Source: JBELHO01 sp042091375
GTDB lineage: Bacteria > Pseudomonadota > Gammaproteobacteria > Enterobacterales > Alteromonadaceae
Reading direction: 5' to 3'
Length of the DNA: 42,811 nt
NCBI GenBank assembly: GCA_042091375.1
Contig: JBELHO010000027.1
Span: 1 to 42,811 of the forward strand
This document shows, one piece after another, positions 7,456-16,219 of the stretch. Under the pieces are notes generated by a model. The model was not told the DNA's origin and did not search any database. It saw nothing but the letters and a program-made list of their open reading frames with translations. Made by a program: the position numbers and the translations under genes. Within the stretch, counting starts at the first letter, position 1, and every line of letters starts with the position of its first letter.

Positions 7456-8817
7456 ATGCAAGATATTATTAACTCAGAAAATACCGGTATAGATCTTTAC
7501 ATTTTCACCCCAGCAGACTTTCAAGCATGGTTGCCAAAGCAAGCTACACAATGGCAAAACTGGCTTAAAAACACCGATTTTTCTGGTTTGGGTTTAGCGC
7601 TGATCCCCAGTAGTGATGGCGCCATTGACTGCGCTATTATGGTGGTTGAGTCGCCACAAGACTACTTTGCTTTAGGGGATTTAATTAAACAATTACCGGC
7701 GGTGCAATATTGTCTGCACGCCCCTGAGCAATACAAACAAGCCTTGGTGTTTGGCTGGGCTGTTGGCGCTTATCGTTTTGATCACTATGTCAAAAATGAC
7801 AAGCCATTGGCTGTTTTAGCGGTTGGTGAACCAGCACTGGTGCAACAGGTGATGGATCTAGTTCAAGCCACATATTTGGTGCGCGACTTAGTCAATACCC
7901 CTGCTGGCGACATGATGCCTGAGCAATTGGCGCAAAGTGCACAAGCCTTAGTCGATGAATTCGGTGGCCAAGTTGAGCAAATTATTGGCGAGCAATTACT
8001 CACTGAAAATTATCCAACTATTCATGCGGTGGGCCGTGCCAGTATTCATCAACCACAATTAATTGATTTGCACTGGGGCAAGACATCCGATCCAAAAGTC
8101 ACCTTAGTCGGCAAGGGGGTATGCTTTGACAGCGGTGGTTTGGATCTAAAACCAGCCTCGGGGATGCGATTTATGAAGAAAGATATGGGCGGTGCCGCTC
8201 ATGTGTTGGGATTGGCGCGGTTAATTATGGCACGTCAGTTACCTATTCGGTTACGCGTATTGGTGCCCGCGGTAGAAAATGCGGTGTCTAATAATGCCTT
8301 TCGCCCCGGTGATGTGATCACTACGCGCAGCGGTATTAGTGTAGAAATAGACAATACCGATGCCGAGGGCCGATTAGTGCTTTGTGATGCATTGACTGAA
8401 GCCGAAAATGATCAACCGGAATTGTTAATAGATTTTGCTACCTTAACTGGCGCGATGCGAGTCGCACTGGGCACAGAGCTACCCGGATTTTTTTCTAGCA
8501 ATGATCAGATCGCTGAACAGTTAGTGTCTGCGGGAAGAAAAATTAGTGATCCTGTATGGCGTATGCCATTGCATAATGCCTATAAGGATCTACTGCGCAG
8601 TCAAGTAGCCGATATGACTAACTGCGCAAGTGTGCCTTTTGGTGGTGCTATTACCGCGGCGTTATACTTACAGGCGTTTGTTAAACCCAGTACAGACTGG
8701 CTGCACTTTGACGTCATGGCGTGGAACAATCGCGCTTTGCCCGGCAGACCTATTGGCGGTGAAGCTTTTGGTATACGTGCGGTATACGATTATTTACAAC
8801 AGCGCTACGGTAAATAA
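7456..8817 (+). CDS. M17 leucyl aminopeptidase family protein
   Basis: 453 residues. The C-terminal two thirds is a complete M17 catalytic domain, a di-zinc aminopeptidase: VGKGVCFDSGGLDLKP with Lys220 and Asp225, the KKDMGGAAH segment with Asp243, and the hallmark NTDAEGRL with Asp302, Glu304 and Arg306. All metal and catalytic positions of PepA are retained. The N-terminal domain (about 1-130) is short and divergent from PepA, so this belongs to the smaller branch of the family, often annotated just as leucyl aminopeptidase family protein. It likely removes N-terminal residues from peptides in the cytoplasm. No signal peptide is visible. It stands alone, convergent with alr. Confidence 0.9.
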   Translation: MQDIINSENTGIDLYIFTPADFQAWLPKQATQWQNWLKNTDFSGLGLALIPSSDGAIDCAIMVVESPQDYFALGDLIKQLPAVQYCLHAPEQYKQALVFGWAVGAYRFDHYVKNDKPLAVLAVGEPALVQQVMDLVQATYLVRDLVNTPAGDMMPEQLAQSAQALVDEFGGQVEQIIGEQLLTENYPTIHAVGRASIHQPQLIDLHWGKTSDPKVTLVGKGVCFDSGGLDLKPASGMRFMKKDMGGAAHVLGLARLIMARQLPIRLRVLVPAVENAVSNNAFRPGDVITTRSGISVEIDNTDAEGRLVLCDALTEAENDQPELLIDFATLTGAMRVALGTELPGFFSSNDQIAEQLVSAGRKISDPVWRMPLHNAYKDLLRSQVADMTNCASVPFGGAITAALYLQAFVKPSTDWLHFDVMAWNNRALPGRPIGGEAFGIRAVYDYLQQRYGK

Positions 8818-8888
8818 TCTGCATAAATTTAGCGCCAATAACTTTTGGCTAGAGCAATTTGCGGCGCAGGGTTATCTAAGCTGCGCCA

Positions 8889-9968
8889 TTAAGTAGAAAT
8901 CACGTGAACCCGTCGGCTGATATTACAAAGTAATTCATATGCAATGGTGGTGGCGTGCTCGGCCACCTCTTCAACGGGTAGCCCTTCGCCCCACAGTGTC
9001 GCGAGATCACCTATTGCATCGACAGCATCAATGCCTAAATCAACAGTGATCATATCCATAGACACGCGACCAACTAGCGGTACTCGGCGGCCATTAATTA
9101 ATACTGGTGTGCCATTTTGAGCGTGTCTTGGGTACCCATCGCCATAGCCTATGGCAATAACCCCGATCACCGTATCGCGATCACTTCGCCAATGACCGCC
9201 GTACCCCACCGTTTGATCTTTGGCTAAATAGCGCACTGAAATAAGATGAGCTTTTAAGGTCATCACCGGTCGGATCGGTAGCGCTAATGGTTGCGCTGAA
9301 TTCATTGGTGAAACCCCATACAGCAAGAGCCCAGGGCGCAACCAGTTGAGATGACTGTCGGGCCAAGCGCATATACCTGCTGAATTAGCCAAACTCTTTT
9401 GCTCGGCAGTGGCTGCACAAAGTTGATTAAACAGGGCTATTTGTTGGTCATTAGCGGGATCAGCGCGATCGTCAGCACTGGCTAAATGACTCATTAGTAC
9501 CAAGGGATCTTGTACGTTACTACTTTGCTTTAACCGCTGATAAAAATCACTGAAGTCTTTGGGATTAATGCCCAGACGGTGCATACCGGTATCAATTTTT
9601 AACCAAACTTTTAACGGTCTTGCTAGGTTTGCCTGACAAATCACTTCCAATTGTTGTTGGTTGTGCACTACGGTTTGTAAGTTGTTAGCGGCGATCACCG
9701 CTACATCGTCAGCACAAAAAAAACCTTGTAATAGCACAATAGGTTTACTCACCCCACTTGCCCGTAATGCCAGCGCTTCATCAATGCGCGCTACACCAAA
9801 GGCATCGGCTTGCGGTATCGCTTGGGCAATGCGCTCTAGACCGTGACCATATGCATTGGCTTTTAATACCGCTAAGATCTGACTGTTAGGCGCAAGTTGC
9901 TTAATTATTTGAAAATTAGCAGTTAACGCCGACAAATCAATTTGCGCAGTAACAGCACGTAAATTCAT
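8889..9968 (-). CDS. alr: Alanine racemase
   Basis: 359 residues, fold-type III PLP enzyme that makes D-alanine for peptidoglycan. The PLP lysine is Lys36 in AVLKANAYGHG, and the catalytic tyrosine lies in the VGYGGHWRS segment of the C-terminal beta domain. KIDTGMHRLGI and SMDMITVDLG are further family blocks. It follows dnaB on the same strand after 57 bases, the dnaB-alr order of E. coli and relatives, and may be read from the dnaB promoter. This pairing suggests the housekeeping Alr rather than catabolic DadX. Confidence 0.97.
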   Translation of the reverse strand: MNLRAVTAQIDLSALTANFQIIKQLAPNSQILAVLKANAYGHGLERIAQAIPQADAFGVARIDEALALRASGVSKPIVLLQGFFCADDVAVIAANNLQTVVHNQQQLEVICQANLARPLKVWLKIDTGMHRLGINPKDFSDFYQRLKQSSNVQDPLVLMSHLASADDRADPANDQQIALFNQLCAATAEQKSLANSAGICAWPDSHLNWLRPGLLLYGVSPMNSAQPLALPIRPVMTLKAHLISVRYLAKDQTVGYGGHWRSDRDTVIGVIAIGYGDGYPRHAQNGTPVLINGRRVPLVGRVSMDMITVDLGIDAVDAIGDLATLWGEGLPVEEVAEHATTIAYELLCNISRRVHVIST

Positions 9969-10025
9969 CTGAGATCCAAGGCAAAAGTGCGTGAACTGTT
10001 TGTTGCTGTTACCATCGCGGTGAAT

Positions 10026-11444
10026 TTAATCTTCGTCGAGCACATGTGGACCTGCGTAGTTGTCAAAACGTGAGAACTGACCTTGAAAGGTTAACGGCAC
10101 TCGGCCAATAGGGCCATTACGCTGTTTACCGATAATGATTTCTGCCATGCCTTTGAACTCAGAGTCGTCATGGTATACCTCATCACGGTAAATAAACATG
10201 ATCAAATCAGCATCTTGCTCAATTGAACCTGACTCGCGCAGATCTGAGTTAACCGGACGTTTATCAGAGCGCTGCTCCAAACTCCGGTTGAGCTGTGACA
10301 ATGCCACTACTGGTACTTTTAATTCTTTTGCTAAGGCTTTTAATGAACGCGATATTTCGGCGATCTCTAGAGTTCTGTTGTCGGCAAATTGCGGCGCCCG
10401 CATCAATTGTAGGTAATCGATCATTATCATGCTTAAACCATCGTGTTCACGGGCAACACGTCGGGCGCGAGAACGCAATTCGGTGGGTGTTAACCCAGCA
10501 GCATCATCTATATACATTTTGCCTTTGTCGATCAGTAAGCCCATGGTCGACGACAAACGCGCCCAATCCTCGTCAGCTAGTTGTCCGGTGCGAATTTTGG
10601 TCTGATCAATGCGACCTAAAGACGCTAGCATTCTCATCATTAATTGATCGGCAGGCATTTCTAAACTAAAAATTAACGCCGGTTTATCTTCTGTCATGGC
10701 TGCTTTTTCAGCCAAGTTCATGGCAAAAGTCGTCTTACCCATCGATGGCCTTGCGGCAACAATAATTAGATCTGAAGGTTGTAAACCAGCAGTCATTTTA
10801 TCGAGATCAGAAAAACCAGTAGACACACCGGTAACACCATCGACAGATGCGCCACTCATCTGCTCAATGCGGTCAACGGTTTTTTCTAATACCGAGTGGA
10901 TATTCTCTGGACCTTCAGATTTATTGGCCCGTTGCTCGGCGATCTGGAAAACTTTTGTTTCAGCTAAGTCTAATATTTCAGCACTGGTACGGCCTTGAGT
11001 ATCAAATCCCGCTTCGGCTATCTCGTTGGCCACGCCGATCAGATCACGGGTGATTGCCCGCTCGCGAACAATATCAGCATAAGCAACTATGTTAGCGGCG
11101 CTGGGGGTGTTTTTGATCATTTCGGCTAGATATACAAAACCTCCAGCATCGTCTAATTGTTGCTCATTTTTTAATGCCTCGGATAATGACACCAGATCAA
11201 CGGGGGCGCCTTGCTCGATCAATCGACCTACGGTTTCAAAAATAATGCGGTGTGAGCGACTGTAAAAATCGATGGCCACTACTTTTTCAGCCACTTTATC
11301 CCAAGCGTCATTATTGAGTAATAAGCCACCTAACACTGACTGCTCAGCCTCTAAAGACTGCGGCGGTATTTTTAGCACCTCAACTTTATTATCTCGAGAA
11401 AAATGCTGATTTTTTGATAGTTTGGCTGGCTTACTCTCGGCCAT
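10026..11444 (-). CDS. dnaB: Replicative DNA helicase DnaB
   Basis: 472 residues, essentially full length. The N-terminal DnaB domain (about 24-125) includes PPQSLEAEQSVLGGLL. A linker follows, then the RecA-like C-terminal domain with Walker A ARPSMGKTT at 231-239, Walker B in MIMIDYLQLM near 335-345, and the SQLNRSLEQR arginine-rich segment. The protein forms the hexameric 5'-3' helicase at replication forks. No intein interrupts it. Upstream, a perfect 9-bp dyad sits in the leader. Downstream is alr. Confidence 0.98.
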   Translation of the reverse strand: MAESKPAKLSKNQHFSRDNKVEVLKIPPQSLEAEQSVLGGLLLNNDAWDKVAEKVVAIDFYSRSHRIIFETVGRLIEQGAPVDLVSLSEALKNEQQLDDAGGFVYLAEMIKNTPSAANIVAYADIVRERAITRDLIGVANEIAEAGFDTQGRTSAEILDLAETKVFQIAEQRANKSEGPENIHSVLEKTVDRIEQMSGASVDGVTGVSTGFSDLDKMTAGLQPSDLIIVAARPSMGKTTFAMNLAEKAAMTEDKPALIFSLEMPADQLMMRMLASLGRIDQTKIRTGQLADEDWARLSSTMGLLIDKGKMYIDDAAGLTPTELRSRARRVAREHDGLSMIMIDYLQLMRAPQFADNRTLEIAEISRSLKALAKELKVPVVALSQLNRSLEQRSDKRPVNSDLRESGSIEQDADLIMFIYRDEVYHDDSEFKGMAEIIIGKQRNGPIGRVPLTFQGQFSRFDNYAGPHVLDED

Positions 11445-11464
11445 GGTTACACCTTAAACAATAT

Positions 11465-11491
11465 TGCTATACCCCTAACCGTGGTATAGCA
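11465..11491. promoter_or_regulatory. 9-bp inverted repeat just upstream of dnaB
   Basis: TGCTATACC and GGTATAGCA form a perfect 9-bp dyad with a 9-base centre, 20 bases before the dnaB start codon. It could be a regulator binding site or a 5' leader hairpin. No T run follows, so a terminator is unlikely. Confidence 0.5.
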
Positions 11492-11711
11492 CAACAAACG
11501 ATACAGAGAATAGCCGATTGACTATGCTCCTGCAGATGACACTAATGTAGCAGATATTAACAGCGAGCAAAACTCAGTGAGCTGGTTTTAACTATGTGAT
11601 AACGGTGAGTGGATAGCCTAGCCAGCAGCGCATTGCCGATCAGTACAGTATTGCACTTGCTCAGCTTAAACATTACTGAGTGTTAAACTATCCGCTGTAC
11701 TACTGACTAAA

Positions 11712-12911
11712 CTAGTTGACACTAACCCGGGCAAACTTGCGTTTACCTACTTGATATACCGCACTGGTACCGACGCTGATCCGCAATTTAGTGTCTTGTA
11801 CTTTCTCTCCGGCAATTTTCACCGCGCCTTGTTTTATCATCCGCATCGCTTCAGAGGTACTGGCTACCAGCCCCGCCTCTTTGAGCAGATTACTCAGGGC
11901 GATATCGCCATCAGTAGCGGTTAACTCAGTTTCTGGTATGTCTTCAGGTAATGCCCCTTTTTGAAAGCGATTAATAAATTCCTGATGGGCGGCGTCTGCG
12001 GCAGCAGCATCGTGAAAGCGGCAAATGATTTCTTTGGCAAGGGCTATTTTAACGTCCCTTGGGTTGCCACCTTCAGCGACTTGCGTGCGGTATTTGTCAA
12101 TCACCTCTAATGATTCAAAACTGAGTAGCTGGTAGTAGCGCCACATTAACTGATCAGAAATTGACATGATTTTGCCAAACATTTCACTGGGACTATCGGT
12201 AATGCCAATGTAATTATTTAACGATTTAGACATTTTTTGCACCCCGTCTAAACCTTCCAGTAGCGGCATCATCAACACCGTTTGTGGACGCTGCCCCTCG
12301 GCTTTTTGCAACTCACGACCCATCAATAAATTAAATTTTTGATCGGTACCACCTAATTCAACATCTGCTTGCAGGGCAACTGAATCCCAGCCTTGCGCCA
12401 GCGGGTACATAAATTCGTGGATGGCGATGGCTTGACCATTGGCATAGCGCTTTTTAAAGTCATCTCTTTCCATCATTCGCGCAACGGTTTGCCGCGACGC
12501 TAACTTTATCATCCCGGCAGCGCCGAGCTTGTCCATCCAAGCAGAGTTAAAAGCAATGGTGGTTTTTTCTGGATCGAGAATTTTAAATACTTGTTCTTTA
12601 TAAGTTTCAGCATTGGCTAACACCGCTTCTTTGGTCAGTGGCTGACGCGTAGCATTTTTACCCGTTGGATCACCGATCATGCCAGTAAAATCACCGATCA
12701 AAAAAATAACTTGGTGACCCTGTAATTGAAACTGGCGCAGTTTATTGATTAATACCGTGTGACCAAGGTGCAAATCGGGCGCAGTAGGATCGAACCCTGC
12801 TTTTATTTTTAGGGGTTTACCCCCCTTTAATTTTTCTAACAGTTCGTCTTCTACTAGAATTTCATCGCTACCGCGTTTTAACTCTGCAAACGCCTGGCTG
12901 ACATCTGTCAT
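11712..12911 (-). CDS. tyrS: Tyrosyl-tRNA synthetase
   Basis: 399 residues, class Ic aminoacyl-tRNA synthetase. The HIGH-type motif is HLGH at 48-51, the KMSKS loop is at 226-230, and the specificity region includes the VELGGTDQKFNLLMGRE block. The C terminus (about 335-399) is an S4-like RNA-binding domain. Length and motif spacing fit the TyrZ-type enzyme rather than the longer E. coli type. It is divergent from the M23 peptidase gene, with a spacer of about 155 bases. Confidence 0.95.
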   Translation of the reverse strand: MTDVSQAFAELKRGSDEILVEDELLEKLKGGKPLKIKAGFDPTAPDLHLGHTVLINKLRQFQLQGHQVIFLIGDFTGMIGDPTGKNATRQPLTKEAVLANAETYKEQVFKILDPEKTTIAFNSAWMDKLGAAGMIKLASRQTVARMMERDDFKKRYANGQAIAIHEFMYPLAQGWDSVALQADVELGGTDQKFNLLMGRELQKAEGQRPQTVLMMPLLEGLDGVQKMSKSLNNYIGITDSPSEMFGKIMSISDQLMWRYYQLLSFESLEVIDKYRTQVAEGGNPRDVKIALAKEIICRFHDAAAADAAHQEFINRFQKGALPEDIPETELTATDGDIALSNLLKEAGLVASTSEAMRMIKQGAVKIAGEKVQDTKLRISVGTSAVYQVGKRKFARVSVN

Positions 12912-13066
12912 TTACTCGGCCTCATCACTTAAATTTAAAATTGCAAAGGTGAATTCTACTGTAATTAAGGCCCCACTTGAAAGCCTAACGTTGTTTGATC
13001 GCACATTTTTTTGTTATAGTAGCTGTCAAGTGTAGTACTAAAACCTGTTTGACGAGCATTAACACA

Positions 13067-14452
13067 TTGAATAATATAGTTAAATTATATAAGCAACTGC
13101 CAAAAATTCACAAAATAGTACTCACAGCAAGTAGTCTAATATTGCTGATAACCATGTTTTTTCCCTCGGAAAACGCCAATGCCAGTCGACAGATCCAACA
13201 AACACCACTTGAACTAGGCAAGCGATATCAAATTAAAATACCTGAAATAACGCCAGTCACTCGAACAGAGCCAAGCATACAAGCATCATTACCAGCCCCC
13301 GTAAACACTCAAGACCCTCACTCAAACCAGCAACCTGCAGCATCTGAATTCACTTGGCAAACAGCCAAAGTCAAAAGTGGTGACTCACTAGCTAAAATAC
13401 TCAAACGCTTCGGTTATAGCGCGCAAACCACCCATAATGTTAGCCGTGCAAAAGGGAAATTCACCAGTAGACTGAAAAACTTATCGGTAGGGGACACCTT
13501 GCGCATTGGTAAAAATGCACAGGGGCAATTGGCCGCTTTAGACATGGAGGTGTCAAAAACAGAAACGCTATTAGTGCGGTTAGTTGACGGAAATTATCAA
13601 TCCCATAAACAAACTAAAACCGTTGAAATTCGCGAAGCATCGGCGCACGGAGTGATCGCCTCAAGCTTTTGGCACGCTGGTATTAAATCGGGTTTAAGCG
13701 ATGGACTGATCATTAATTTGGCTAATTTGTTTGATTGGGATATCGATTTTGCATTAGATATTAGGCGCGGTGATAGTTTTCACGTGATTTACGAAAACAA
13801 GTACATCGAAGGTGAGTTTATTGGTACAGGTAAAATACTTGCCGCTGAATTCATTAATCAAGATGAGCCATTTCAAGCCATTCGCTATACCGATGGTGAA
13901 TACTATACGCCTGAGGGTAAAAGTATTAGAAAAGCGTTTTTGCGCAACCCAGTCAATTTTAAATACATTAGTTCAAATTTTAATCCCAAGCGTTTTCACC
14001 CTATTTTAAAGCGCATCAAACCCCACAGAGGCATAGACTATCGAGCCAAAACCGGCACACCTGTGGTGGCCTCAGGTAATGGTAAAGTGATCAAATCAGG
14101 GTATGACAAATACAATGGTCATCATGTATTTTTACAGCACGGTAATGGTATAGAAACTAAATATATTCACTTTTCCAAACGAGCGGTAAAGAAAGGCCAA
14201 CGGGTAAAACAAAACCAAGTGATCGGCTATGTGGGTTCAACGGGGATGTCACAAGCACCGCACTTACACTATGAATTTTTGGTCAACGGCGTACATCGCA
14301 ACCCGCGCACTGTAAGGTTACCTGACGCCGAGCCGATCAGTGAGCAATATCGCAATGATTTTTTGCAATTGGCGCAATTGCGCTTAGACGAATTAGGCGA
14401 TTCACGACAAGCGTTGTTGGCCATGCAAGACATGTCTTCGCAAGCGCCATAA
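13067..14452 (+). CDS. M23 peptidoglycan metalloendopeptidase (MepM/OapA-like)
   Basis: About 461 residues if begun at TTG 13067; a TTG at 13049 and one at 12995 are also in frame. The far-upstream start is unlikely because a promoter-like TTGTTT/TATAGT pair (12991-13020) overlaps it. The protein has a membrane anchor (IVLTASSLILLITMFF), then a LysM/OapA-like domain (VKSGDSLAKILKRFGYS, about 125-172 counted from 12995) and a C-terminal lysostaphin-type domain with zinc ligands in HRGID (His344, Asp348) and HLH (His425). It should cut peptide crosslinks in the periplasm. anmK, 22 bases downstream, recycles wall sugars, so the pair fits wall turnover. The tyrS / M23 / anmK order is common in relatives. 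Confidence 0.9.
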   Translation: MNNIVKLYKQLPKIHKIVLTASSLILLITMFFPSENANASRQIQQTPLELGKRYQIKIPEITPVTRTEPSIQASLPAPVNTQDPHSNQQPAASEFTWQTAKVKSGDSLAKILKRFGYSAQTTHNVSRAKGKFTSRLKNLSVGDTLRIGKNAQGQLAALDMEVSKTETLLVRLVDGNYQSHKQTKTVEIREASAHGVIASSFWHAGIKSGLSDGLIINLANLFDWDIDFALDIRRGDSFHVIYENKYIEGEFIGTGKILAAEFINQDEPFQAIRYTDGEYYTPEGKSIRKAFLRNPVNFKYISSNFNPKRFHPILKRIKPHRGIDYRAKTGTPVVASGNGKVIKSGYDKYNGHHVFLQHGNGIETKYIHFSKRAVKKGQRVKQNQVIGYVGSTGMSQAPHLHYEFLVNGVHRNPRTVRLPDAEPISEQYRNDFLQLAQLRLDELGDSRQALLAMQDMSSQAP

Positions 14453-14474
14453 CCTGATAAATACTTGCGATAAC

Positions 14475-15668
14475 ATGCCTCAACAACCGCAGCCCAACCC
14501 CAAGTCAAAAGTACAATCACAGCCCAAACAACTGTATATAGGGCTGATGTCGGGCACCAGTGCCGATGGTTTAGATCTGGCTTTAGTCGATTTTTCCAGT
14601 GGCAAGGCATCGCTTATTGCCAGCGATTATTACCCTTACAGCGATGCTATTCATCAAAAAATTACCGCCTTGTACAGCGTTACTGACAATGAAATCGATC
14701 GAGCTTTCAGCTTAGATGTAGAATTAGCCACCCTGTTTGCGCAAGCAGTTAATAGCTTTTTAATTAAACAGCAGTTGACCGCAAAAGATATAACTGCGAT
14801 TGGCAATCACGGGCAAACTATTAGACATAGACCGCCTAACTTAGCTCAAACAACTCAAACAGGACAAACAAGACAAACAACACAAGCATTTACCTTGCAA
14901 ATAGGCTGTGCGCAAACCTTGGCCGTATTGACTAACATAGTCACCATTGCCGACTTTCGCACTAAAGATGTAGCTCTTGGCGGTCAGGGTGCCCCCTTGG
15001 TACCTGCTTTTCACCAAGCTTTGTTTGCCGATCTCAAACGAGATACCTTTATTGTTAATATTGGTGGTATTGCCAATTTGACCTATTTACCCAAAGCTGG
15101 CAGTGAACTGTCGGTTTTGGGCTTTGATACTGGCCCCGGCAATGGCTTATTAGACGCTTGGTGCCAGCAACACACAGGGCGACGTTATGATCACCACGGC
15201 GAATGGGGCGCTACCGGCACTGTTGATCAAGCCTTGTTGCAATCATTACTCACCGATAGTTATTTCTCGGTACCTGCGCCAAAAAGCAGCGGTCGTGAAT
15301 ACTTCAATTTGGCATGGCTAACGCCTTATTTAAGGGATAAAACAACACGACCTGAAGATGTACAAGCCACTCTAACGGCGCTAACTGCTCAGACTATTGC
15401 TGACGACATTAAGAAAATTTCACCTAGCGCCGCGGTTTTTGTTTGTGGCGGTGGTATTGCCAATAAATTGTGTTATAAGCAATTGGAACATCAACTTAGC
15501 GCATTTTCTGTACAAACTATCGAATCATTAGGTGTTAATAATTCAGCATTTGAGGCAATGGCGTTTGCTTGGCTAGCTTTCGCATATGACAAAAAAATCT
15601 ATGGCAACATCCCAGCAGTAACGGGAGCTTCGCGAAAAGCAGTACTCGGCAGTGCTTTTTATCCCTGA
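14475..15668 (+). CDS. anmK: Anhydro-N-acetylmuramic acid kinase
   Basis: 397 residues, ASKHA-fold sugar kinase that opens and phosphorylates 1,6-anhydroMurNAc during peptidoglycan recycling. Diagnostic motifs are MSGTSADGLD at 25-34, IADFRTKDVALGGQGAPLVP, and GFDTGPGN. The C terminus keeps VCGGGIANK and the NNSAFEAMAFAWLA helix. The first 18 residues are a poorly conserved, proline- and glutamine-rich extension, so a later start is possible. A threonine/glutamine-rich insert at about residues 124-137 separates GNHGQTIRHRP from FTLQIG, where E. coli has a shorter loop. It follows the M23 peptidase gene by 22 bases, probably as one operon. Confidence 0.95.
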   Translation: MPQQPQPNPKSKVQSQPKQLYIGLMSGTSADGLDLALVDFSSGKASLIASDYYPYSDAIHQKITALYSVTDNEIDRAFSLDVELATLFAQAVNSFLIKQQLTAKDITAIGNHGQTIRHRPPNLAQTTQTGQTRQTTQAFTLQIGCAQTLAVLTNIVTIADFRTKDVALGGQGAPLVPAFHQALFADLKRDTFIVNIGGIANLTYLPKAGSELSVLGFDTGPGNGLLDAWCQQHTGRRYDHHGEWGATGTVDQALLQSLLTDSYFSVPAPKSSGREYFNLAWLTPYLRDKTTRPEDVQATLTALTAQTIADDIKKISPSAAVFVCGGGIANKLCYKQLEHQLSAFSVQTIESLGVNNSAFEAMAFAWLAFAYDKKIYGNIPAVTGASRKAVLGSAFYP

Positions 15669-15712
15669 TCCCCTCTAGATATTGTGCCACTTTTTAATAT
15701 AATTGTTCCTAT

Positions 15713-15727
15713 GTTCAAAATTTGAAC
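15713..15727. promoter_or_regulatory. Palindrome upstream of the 63-residue gene
   Basis: GTTCAAA-A-TTTGAAC is a perfect 7-1-7 dyad, 69 bases before the start codon at 15797 and just downstream of a TATAAT-like hexamer near 15697-15702. The placement would suit a repressor site, but no regulator is suggested by the sequence. Confidence 0.4.
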
Positions 15728-15796
15728 AAATCGGTTTTTGCTCAAATTATTGAACTGATATTACCGTTGAATAATTCAACATTAAAGGGAGGCATT

Positions 15797-15988
15797 ATGG
15801 AATTTAATGACATTCACATTGGTATGAAATGTGGCAGTAAAAAGGGCAGTGGCACCGTGACATGGATTGACGGTTCAACCAAAACAATATACATGGCTAA
15901 CACCTGCAACAATCACAATTTTGAAGTGGTTTTTGACGATATTGTTGATGATCCACAAGCTCACAATAAACAAGACACTTATTACTAA
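15797..15988 (+). CDS. Hypothetical 63-residue protein
   Basis: The ATG at 15797 has a near-ideal ribosome binding site (AAAGGGAGG at 15784-15792), so I prefer it to an in-frame upstream TTG. The product is small, hydrophilic and acidic at its end (FDDIVDDP), with two cysteines (GMKCGSKKGSG and ANTCNNHN) and a beta-rich look. There is no signal peptide or membrane segment. I do not recognise the family. It lies after anmK with its own promoter-like sequence and palindrome, and is followed by two hairpins, so it is probably transcribed alone. Confidence 0.7.
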   Translation: MEFNDIHIGMKCGSKKGSGTVTWIDGSTKTIYMANTCNNHNFEVVFDDIVDDPQAHNKQDTYY

Positions 15989-16012
15989 TATATTTGTTAT
16001 CTAGGTGTTTTA

Positions 16013-16033
16013 TTGTAAGCAGAGCGCTTACAA
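16013..16033 (+). repeat. 8-bp hairpin after the small gene
   Basis: TTGTAAGC (16013-16020) and GCTTACAA (16026-16033) form a perfect 8-bp stem with a 5-base loop. It lacks a T run; the true terminator seems to be the next hairpin, at 16079. Confidence 0.6.
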
Positions 16034-16078
16034 ATTTGGCTTATCCGCGAAATTACCATTCACCAAGAGACCAAACTG

Positions 16079-16112
16079 ACCAGAATTGACATCGTCGTTT
16101 CTGGTTTTTTTT
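16079..16112 (+). terminator. Rho-independent terminator of the 63-residue gene
   Basis: ACCAGAA (16079-16085) pairs with TTCTGGT (16099-16105) and is followed by a run of seven T residues on the plus strand. It lies 90 bases after the stop codon and faces the convergent acyltransferase gene. Confidence 0.8.
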
Positions 16113-16219
16113 ATCTTATTTTCTATTCAGTGCTCGATAGTATTCGACCGTCGAGTAGCTAGTACTACTTAGCTCAGAACTGACATTGGCCAGTAGCTAG
16201 GCATAGCCTGCTAAAATCA

